This document shows, piece by piece, positions 14,907 to 19,821 of a stretch of 19,821 bases of DNA. Origin of the DNA: Acidimicrobiaceae bacterium (GTDB taxonomy: Bacteria; Actinomycetota; Acidimicrobiia; Acidimicrobiales; Bog-793); contig DAIDIA010000256.1 of the NCBI GenBank assembly GCA_027459565.1, positions 1-19,821 of the forward strand, given 5' to 3'. The notes beneath the pieces are model-generated. The model was not told where the DNA came from and did not search any database. It was given only the letters and a program-made list of their open reading frames with translations. Each line of letters opens with the position of its first letter. The first letter of the stretch is position 1. The translations under genes and the position numbers were made by a program.

Positions 14907-15728
14907 TCACGCGCGCAAGAGCGATAACCCGCCGTCTGCGAGCACATCTGCGCCGGTCACGTAGGACGCGAGATCGGACGCGAAGAACAGGATCGGCGAG
15001 ACATAGTCGTCAAACTCTCCGCGGCGCCGCAGGGGAAGTTTCGCCTCTGAGCCCTGAGTGTGTCCTTTCGCATCGGAGCGAGTGCCAGGAGCCTCATCTA
15101 TGGCCCGAAGCTGCGTTGGGGTGTTTGCGGGGCTCAGGCAATTGACGGTGATGCCGAATGGTCCGAGTTCGACGGCGAGGCCACGCGTTGCGTGCGCGAC
15201 CGCAGCCTTCGAGGCTCCGTAGAGGAAGCTGTTCGGAGCGGAGCGGTGACCCATCACCGACGAAACGGTGATGATCCGACCGTGCGCCTGGGCCTTCATC
15301 GGAGCGGCGGCAGCGCGGATCATGAGGAGCGTTCCCTTCACATTTGCCGCCAACATCTTGTCGATTCGCGACGCGTCGGCCTCCTCCACCGAAGAATTTC
15401 CTCCAATCGCCGCGCAGGTCACAAGGACATCCAATCGTCCCCATCGACCGAGTACCTCGCGTACGGACCGTTCGGCGTCGTCTTCGTTCGAGACATCGCC
15501 AGCGATCGCAAGAACCTCGCCGATTGGTGCGAGTCGTGCGGCGGTCTCGTCAACAGATGATTGCGATCGAGACATGATTGCGACCTTTGCGCCAAGCGAG
15601 AGAAACGCCTCCGCACATCTACTGCCGATAGCTCCGCTCCCCCCTGTCACGAGCACAACCGTCGAATGATCAATTCCCGGCAGACGAACGTCTCCGGGCT
15701 TTACCCTGCTACCCCAGTTGATTTCCAT
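14907..15728 (-). CDS. Short-chain dehydrogenase/reductase (SDR) oxidoreductase
   Basis: This is a 273-residue classical SDR using NAD(P)(H). The nucleotide-binding motif TGGSGAIG lies at residues 28-35 and the structural CAAIGG at 105-110 (in place of NAAG). The catalytic Ser157, Tyr170 and Lys174 (YGASK) are in the expected spacing. The C-terminal segment ends ASYVTGADVLADGG, as is usual for the family. A 27-residue N-terminal extension precedes the Rossmann fold. The protein should be cytosolic. The substrate cannot be read from the sequence. The start ATG lacks a ribosome site, but a TATATT element lies 9 bases upstream, so the transcript may be nearly leaderless. It stands alone, convergent with the redox cluster. 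Confidence 0.9.
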   Translation of the reverse strand: MEINWGSRVKPGDVRLPGIDHSTVVLVTGGSGAIGSRCAEAFLSLGAKVAIMSRSQSSVDETAARLAPIGEVLAIAGDVSNEDDAERSVREVLGRWGRLDVLVTCAAIGGNSSVEEADASRIDKMLAANVKGTLLMIRAAAAPMKAQAHGRIITVSSVMGHRSAPNSFLYGASKAAVAHATRGLAVELGPFGITVNCLSPANTPTQLRAIDEAPGTRSDAKGHTQGSEAKLPLRRRGEFDDYVSPILFFASDLASYVTGADVLADGGLSLLRA

Positions 15729-15737
15729 TGGTTAATG

Positions 15738-15743
15738 AATATA
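15738..15743 (-). promoter_or_regulatory. Possible -10 element of the SDR gene, near-leaderless
   Basis: On the minus strand TATATT ends 9 bases before the SDR ATG (15728). A transcript starting about 7 bases after this element would have a leader of only a few bases. Short leaders are common in actinobacteria, and this gene has no Shine-Dalgarno. No good -35 hexamer was found at the expected spacing. Confidence 0.35.
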
Positions 15744-15930
15744 TCCGCATCGCGCGTACCGGCACGAGATCGCATCGCCAGATTCGAGCCATTCGTTGCG
15801 AGCAGAGACCTCTGCTCCAGAACTGGGGACGGCCGCCACATGCAGCTGCGCCGATCTTGACTCTTGGGGTCCGCTCGGACCGGAGTCCGAGATGGACCCG
15901 AAGATCCTCGGGTACGCGCCTCCGTGGTAT

Positions 15931-16734
15931 TCAGCTCTGGAACTTTTCGCCGAGATGAAGGTCCTTCAGCTTCCGCGCAAGCTCGGGGGGAACGACGGAG
16001 TCGGGGTCGTGCAGCGATCCGAGCGAGTTCTTGACTCCGACGAGTGCCTGATAGATAGGGGGACAGCTTGCGCATTCCGCGAGATGTTCCTCGAGTCGCG
16101 AACGCTCGATGCCGGGAAGATCATTGTCGACATATTCCGAGACCTTTCCCCGTGCCTCGGCACATGAGAGCACGAGTCCGCGATTGGCCATGCGCCGCTC
16201 CTCACCCCGGTCGAGTTCGCTCACCAGCATCATGCGACCCCTTCGCAGCCGCTGTTTGGCAGCCGGCAGTCCAATGCCCAGTCCCTCAGAGATCTCCGCG
16301 AGACCCCACCCCTCGGCATCATGGAGCACAACAACGGCACGATGACCAAAGGGAAGGTGCAAGAGCGCTTCACGCAACTCCCCTCGGATCTCCGCCCTCT
16401 CAATCACCGCCGATGCCTCGACCGTATAGGTATCATCGCTCCACAGCTCATCGATCTCGTCGACGAGAACATCATGGCCGTAGTGACGCGCGCGATCTAT
16501 CGCAACGTTATGAAGGATCTGGTGCAGCCACGTGCGAACGGTTGACTCCCCGCGAAACTGATCGTTGTGCTCAAAAGCACGCAGGACCGTCTCCCCTACG
16601 ACATCCTCGGCCTCAACCGGATCGCCGACCAGCGACACGGCATAGCGGAAGAGGCCCGCGAGCTCGTTCGACACCTGAGCGTCGAAGTAGGCGTCACGGT
16701 CGCCATGATCTTGAACCCCTCCGTCACCTGACAC
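15931..16734 (-). CDS. ECF sigma factor fused to a C-terminal zinc-binding anti-sigma domain
   Basis: The 267-residue protein combines two functions. Residues about 24-87 form sigma region 2 (AEDVVGETVLRAFEHNDQFR, then TWLHQILHNVAIDRAR) and about 117-170 form region 4 (helix-turn-helix GLAEISEGLGIGLPAAKQRLRR, with the first part of the domain promoting LPFGHRAVVVLHD). Residues about 190-235 carry a zinc-binding anti-sigma (ZAS, zf-HC2) pattern with C191 and H217-x3-C221-x2-C224. This suggests a sigma factor held inactive by its own tail and released by thiol oxidation or another signal, by analogy with known ZAS proteins. The start is GTG 16734, with only GGGGG directly upstream. The next minus-strand gene upstream encodes a DUF2892 protein. 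No frameshift is needed to read the fusion. Confidence 0.88.
   Translation of the reverse strand: MSGDGGVQDHGDRDAYFDAQVSNELAGLFRYAVSLVGDPVEAEDVVGETVLRAFEHNDQFRGESTVRTWLHQILHNVAIDRARHYGHDVLVDEIDELWSDDTYTVEASAVIERAEIRGELREALLHLPFGHRAVVVLHDAEGWGLAEISEGLGIGLPAAKQRLRRGRMMLVSELDRGEERRMANRGLVLSCAEARGKVSEYVDNDLPGIERSRLEEHLAECASCPPIYQALVGVKNSLGSLHDPDSVVPPELARKLKDLHLGEKFQS
16189..16203 (-). promoter_or_regulatory. Internal ribosome site and in-frame ATG at the sigma/anti-sigma junction
   Basis: GAGGAG (16203-16198) lies 6 bases before an in-frame ATG (16191-16189) at residue 182 of the fusion (MANRGLVLSCAEARG). This point separates the sigma part from the anti-sigma part. Translation from here would give an 86-residue free anti-sigma protein of usual size. 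The spacing is close to ideal and better than that of the gene's own start. It could be active or a relic of a former two-gene arrangement. Confidence 0.5.
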
Positions 16735-16810
16735 ACCCCCATTGTGACCGATCTACCCTGGCACAACACCTCCGCCCGACACAGTCTCCAAAAGACTCCG
16801 TGCGGTCGAT

Positions 16811-17062
16811 TCAGGCCGCGTGCCGAATGTGCTGACTCTCCTCGATAACAGCCTCCTCTTCCTCCCGCCTGAAGGTGCTGAGTCCAAAGAGGCTGTAAAT
16901 GGGGCAGCGCGCCACCGTGCCGGTGATGACCATGACTGCCGCCACGACCAACAAGACGATGCCCCACGCTGTGGTGAAGCCGACAACATACGATCCGACG
17001 ATCGCACCCACGGCAAACATGCCTCTCACGATCCGGTCTTGGTATCCCACGTTCTTTTTCAT
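16811..17062 (-). CDS. DUF2892-family small membrane protein
   Basis: This 83-residue protein opens with MKKNVGYQDRIVRG, the typical DUF2892 N-terminus. Two hydrophobic segments follow (about 14-29 and 32-50), then the CPIYSLFGLSTF motif with C53, and a charged tail rich in Glu. Members are small inner-membrane proteins found alone or fused to rhodanese domains (YgaP-like). Their molecular role is not well settled. The start is supported by AAGGAG 7 bases upstream. It lies 76 bases upstream of the sigma factor gene on the same strand, and a shared transcript is possible. The acidic, His-containing C-terminus (EEEEAVIEESQHIRHAA) replaces the partner domain. Confidence 0.85.
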   Translation of the reverse strand: MKKNVGYQDRIVRGMFAVGAIVGSYVVGFTTAWGIVLLVVAAVMVITGTVARCPIYSLFGLSTFRREEEEAVIEESQHIRHAA

Positions 17063-17485
17063 TTCACCGCTCCTTTACGCCTTCCATCACTACATAGACG
17101 TATCGGTGGTCAAAAAAGATACATACACGCACGGTGCGGAGTTGCCTTGACGCCGCCAGCCGAACCGCCCCGATTCGATGGGCAGATCTGGCGATCGGGA
17201 GAACTCCAGATGCCAGAAATCGTCCGAGACCTAGCGCGGGCCGGGAAGAGCGCCCGAACGCTCCCGGTGCACGTCCTCGAGGTACGGTCGTCCTCGCCAA
17301 GATCGGTTCTCGTATCCGGAGCCGATCCGTGGATCAATGGCCGCCTCTCGTGAACGCAAATGCGCTCGTGGGGATTTGGGACCCCGGGTGTCATGACGCG
17401 ATGCCGGGTGCATCGAGACACAATGAACATATATTGGTGACCGACAAGATGTGCTGCGCATCGACGCACAGACAGAGGGGGGCGC
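17063..17485. other. Divergent intergenic region, no firm gene
   Basis: This 423-base stretch separates the divergent DUF2892 (-) and sulfatase (+) genes. It should contain both promoters, and a ribosome site for each is visible at its ends. One short plus frame at 17210-17353 (47 codons, MPEIVRDLARAGKS start) has GGGAG 9 bases upstream and fairly normal third-position composition, but no motif. It may be a real small gene or chance. No repeats, tRNA or strong hairpin were seen. Confidence 0.5.
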
Positions 17486-19099
17486 GTGCCCGCGAAGCGG
17501 CCGAACGTCGTGGTGGTCGTCGCCGATGATCTCGGTTTCTCCGACCTTGGCTGCTACGGCAGCGAAATATCCACTCCGAACCTCGACCGCCTCGCGTGCG
17601 CTGGCGTGAGAATGTCGAACTTCTACAGCACGCCGCGCTGCAGTCCAAGCCGAGCATCACTCCTCACAGGGCTGCACCCCCACCAGACGGGGGTCGGTAT
17701 CCTCACCAACGACGACACCCCCGAGGGTTATCGAGGCAACCTCAATGATCGGTGTGTCACGATCGCCGAGATCCTGAAAGTGGCTGGATACGAGACGGCA
17801 ATTCGGGGCAAGTGGCATCTGGCGACAGACATGAAGGAGCCGAACCCAGCGTGGCCAACCTTCCGCGGCTTCGATTCATTCTGGGGCACCCTCACCGGAT
17901 GTGGGAGCTACTACCAACCTGGCACCCTCACAAGACAGACTGCGGACGCGTCTGGAGAGGCGATGGACCCGGAGTTCTTCTACACCGATCGGATCGCGGA
18001 CGAGGCGATCGCATTCCTTGCGAAAAGAGCTGGCAATGCCGAGGATGCTCCGTTCTTTCTCTACCTGCCATTTACCGCGCCCCACTGGCCGCTGCACGCG
18101 CGTCCTGAGACGATCGCTCACTACGCAGGTGTCTACGATGTCGGCTGGGACGCGATCCGCGAATCTCGAATCAGGCGACAGATCGAGTTGGGGTTGCTCC
18201 CCGAAGGGAGTTCACTCAGCAGGCGCGATCCCAGCGTGACTGCCTGGGAAGACGAGCCCGAAAAGGCGTGGCAGGCTCGGCGCATGCAGGTGTACGCGGC
18301 GCAGGTCGAGGAGCTCGACACCGCGATCGGCCGAGTTATCGGGGCCCTCGATCAGCGTCGCGAACTCGACGACTCCCTGTTCATCTTCCTCTCCGACAAC
18401 GGTGCCTCCGACGAGTCGGTACCGCTGGTCGAACTCGAGAGATTTCGCCAGCGAACCGACATTGTGAAGACGACGACAAAAGATGGGCGTTCGGTGCGCA
18501 TCGGCAATGATCCACTCGTCGACCCCGGCGCCGAGGATACCTACGCCAGCTACGGACGCTCATGGGCGAACGTGTCGAACACGCCCTTTCGTCTCTACAA
18601 GCTCTGGGCGCACGAAGGCGGGATCTCCGCACCGTTCATCGTGCACTGGCCGAACGGTCATCTCAAGAGCGGCGAGATCATCGATGCTCCCTATCAGCTG
18701 GTCAACGTGATGCCGACCATCCTCGAGGCAACCGGTGCGACGTACCCGCCAGACCGTGAAGGAGTGCCCGTCCCTCCGCTCCCCGGCACGAGCATGCTCG
18801 GCCTCTGGCGCGGAGGCGCTCCGCAGCCACAGCGATTGTGGTGGGAGCACGTTGGTAACGGCGCGATCCACGACGGACGCTGGAAGCTTGTGCGCCAGCA
18901 CGGGTGGCCCTGGGAGCTCTATGAGATCGGAGACGACCGAATCGAATCGGTGAACCTCGCGGATCGGTTTCCCGAGATCGTCGCAGATCTGTCAGCCGAA
19001 TGGGAAAATCGCTGCAACCTCTACGGCGTCATCCCATTTGAACGCACTCTGAGGCGATATCACGAACGCGGCCTGACCTGGAAAGACGCAATTGGCTGA
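17486..19099 (+). CDS. Arylsulfatase-family sulfatase (type I, formylglycine-dependent)
   Basis: This is a 537-residue alkaline phosphatase-superfamily sulfatase that hydrolyses sulfate esters. The metal residues D14-D15 (VVADDLG) and the catalytic motif C52-S-P-S-R-A-S-L-L-T-G are present, so Cys52 must be converted to formylglycine by a maturation enzyme not in this window. Other conserved parts are GKWHL (108-112), FTAPHWPLHA, the SDNGAS metal motif, HEGGISAPFIVHWP and the C-terminal DGRWKL segment. The start is GTG 17486, preceded by GAGGGGGG with good spacing. There is no signal peptide, since the protein begins MPAKRPNVVVVVADD, so it is probably cytosolic. Arylsulfatase or choline-sulfatase-like activity cannot be distinguished. 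It stands alone on its strand, 218 bases before the YdeI gene. Confidence 0.93.
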   Translation: MPAKRPNVVVVVADDLGFSDLGCYGSEISTPNLDRLACAGVRMSNFYSTPRCSPSRASLLTGLHPHQTGVGILTNDDTPEGYRGNLNDRCVTIAEILKVAGYETAIRGKWHLATDMKEPNPAWPTFRGFDSFWGTLTGCGSYYQPGTLTRQTADASGEAMDPEFFYTDRIADEAIAFLAKRAGNAEDAPFFLYLPFTAPHWPLHARPETIAHYAGVYDVGWDAIRESRIRRQIELGLLPEGSSLSRRDPSVTAWEDEPEKAWQARRMQVYAAQVEELDTAIGRVIGALDQRRELDDSLFIFLSDNGASDESVPLVELERFRQRTDIVKTTTKDGRSVRIGNDPLVDPGAEDTYASYGRSWANVSNTPFRLYKLWAHEGGISAPFIVHWPNGHLKSGEIIDAPYQLVNVMPTILEATGATYPPDREGVPVPPLPGTSMLGLWRGGAPQPQRLWWEHVGNGAIHDGRWKLVRQHGWPWELYEIGDDRIESVNLADRFPEIVADLSAEWENRCNLYGVIPFERTLRRYHERGLTWKDAIG

Positions 19100-19231
19100 C
19101 GCATCCACGGCACCGAGGTCAGCACACGGATATATCGCTGCCGCCGGCCTGCGACGCTCATTCCTCCGGAGAGCTCGGATAGACCGCGGGTCACGCGCCG
19201 AGATGTTGAGGAATTCCCGGGAGGTTTGGAG

Positions 19232-19312
19232 ATGACCGCTCCTCGCCGAACCAACGCGTCAAATTTCCGCACCCGGCCCCAGCACGCGCCGCGCGGACGG
19301 GAAATACGGTAA
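19232..19312 (+). CDS. Possible 26-residue leader ORF before the YdeI-family gene
   Basis: GGGAGG lies 7 bases before ATG 19232, a strong ribosome site. The frame encodes 26 residues (starting MTAPRRTNASNFR) and ends with TAA just before the GTG start of the YdeI gene (19318). The peptide is Arg-rich with no motif. The ribosome site and close spacing suggest either a translated leader or a site that aids initiation of the next gene, whose own start is poorly marked. Chance is not excluded. Confidence 0.3.
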   Translation: MTAPRRTNASNFRTRPQHAPRGREIR

Positions 19313-19317
19313 ACACC

Positions 19318-19821
19318 GTGGACCATCCCGAGCTCATCGTCAAAGACGCCGACGCTTGGCGAAGATGGTTGAGCGCCAATCACGCCGAATCACTCGGCGT
19401 CTGGCTGGTGATCGCGAAGAAGGGAACGGTCGATCCGACGACCGTCTCCTACGATGAGGCGCTTGAAGAGGCGATCTGCTTCGGATGGATCGATGGCCAG
19501 CTCGGGCGACGAGACGACGCGACGTTCCGGCGACGGTTCACTCCTCGAAAGGCTCGCAGCCCTTGGTCTCAACGGAATGTTGCCATCGCCGAAAGGCTCA
19601 TTGCCTCCGGGCGAATGCATCGATCAGGCGAAGACGAGGTCCAGCGGGCAAAGGAGGACGGTCGATGGGATGCTGCCTACGCCGGACAGGCCAGCATCGA
19701 GATGCCGGAGGATCTGGCCGCGGCCCTGAGCACAGATCCTCGCGCGAAGGCAACGTTCGAGAGACTTACGAGTGCGAACCGATATGCCATCCTCTACCGG
19801 ATCGCGAACGCTAAGAAGCCC
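19318..19821 (+). CDS. YdeI/OmpD-associated-family protein, 3' end missing
   Basis: The frame is open from GTG 19318 to the window end (168 codons), so it is partial at its C-terminus. The sequence carries family hallmarks: an early AWRRWLSANHAESLGVWLVI block, YDEALEEAICFGWIDGQ (about residues 44-60), FTPRKARSPWSQRN, a WDAAYAGQ segment and ANRYAILYRIANAKKP near the end. YdeI-like proteins are cytosolic, 150-200 residues long, and some are linked to bacteriocin or antimicrobial-peptide tolerance; the biochemical function is not established. The start lacks a clear ribosome site and an upstream start in frame cannot be fully excluded. A short Arg-rich ORF with a strong ribosome site lies immediately before it. 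Confidence 0.85.
   Translation, partial: MDHPELIVKDADAWRRWLSANHAESLGVWLVIAKKGTVDPTTVSYDEALEEAICFGWIDGQLGRRDDATFRRRFTPRKARSPWSQRNVAIAERLIASGRMHRSGEDEVQRAKEDGRWDAAYAGQASIEMPEDLAAALSTDPRAKATFERLTSANRYAILYRIANAKKP

Noticed and set aside
16068..16835. 255-residue plus-strand open frame
   Set aside because: It is antisense to the sigma factor gene, Arg/Pro/His-rich, with no motif or ribosome site.
17210..17353. 47-codon plus-strand small ORF with a moderate ribosome site
   Set aside because: No motif, and the frame is simply the tail of a longer open frame running antisense through the DUF2892 gene. Kept only as a note in the intergenic entry.

Overview
The window is G+C-rich by eye, with dense protein-coding genes, several GTG starts and one or two starts that look nearly leaderless. 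The gene set fits an actinobacterium. The pointers are an LLM-family flavin enzyme beside a PNPOx-fold FMN/F420-type protein, an LpdA-like oxidoreductase lacking the redox disulfide, a MshB/Mca-type PIG-L deacetylase, secreted proteins with Thr/Pro/Ser linkers, and a small CxxC-CxxC zinc-ribbon protein. A class such as Acidimicrobiia is plausible but is inference only. No tRNA, rRNA, CRISPR array, insertion sequence or integrase was seen.

Left part (1-8625). The window opens inside an endonuclease IV gene (nfo). It continues on the minus strand with the disulfide-lacking dehydrogenase, an orphan TctC/Bug-type periplasmic binding protein, and a single-pass membrane protein of unknown function. 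A purine-type phosphoribosyltransferase (+) and an NCS1 nucleobase permease (-) converge with a 4-base gap and together suggest nucleobase uptake and salvage. The permease follows a zinc-ribbon protein and a PNPOx-fold protein on the same strand. A divergent LLM-class oxidoreductase follows.

Middle part (8626-11478). A minus-strand pair encodes an intradiol ring-cleavage dioxygenase (probably hydroxyquinol 1,2-dioxygenase) and a PIG-L deacetylase. Upstream lies about 1.07 kb with no convincing gene.

Redox module (11479-14788). Four plus-strand genes encode a haem/FAD/NAD(P)H ferric-reductase-like membrane protein, a repeat-bearing exported protein, an exported FMN-binding-domain protein with an SGAT flavinylation-type motif, and a small His-rich membrane protein. 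Read together they suggest electrons moving from cytosolic NAD(P)H across the membrane to an extracytoplasmic flavoprotein. The repeat protein looks like a tandem paralogue of the flavoprotein that lacks the FMN domain.

Right part (14907-19821). This holds an SDR oxidoreductase, an ECF sigma factor fused to a zinc-binding anti-sigma domain, a DUF2892 membrane protein, an arylsulfatase-family enzyme, and the start of a YdeI-family protein cut by the window end. The sigma fusion has a well-formed internal start that could make the anti-sigma part alone. No single known multi-gene defence or biosynthetic system dominates. The most unusual items are the flavin/haem redox module with its degenerate paralogue and the sigma/anti-sigma fusion with an internal start.
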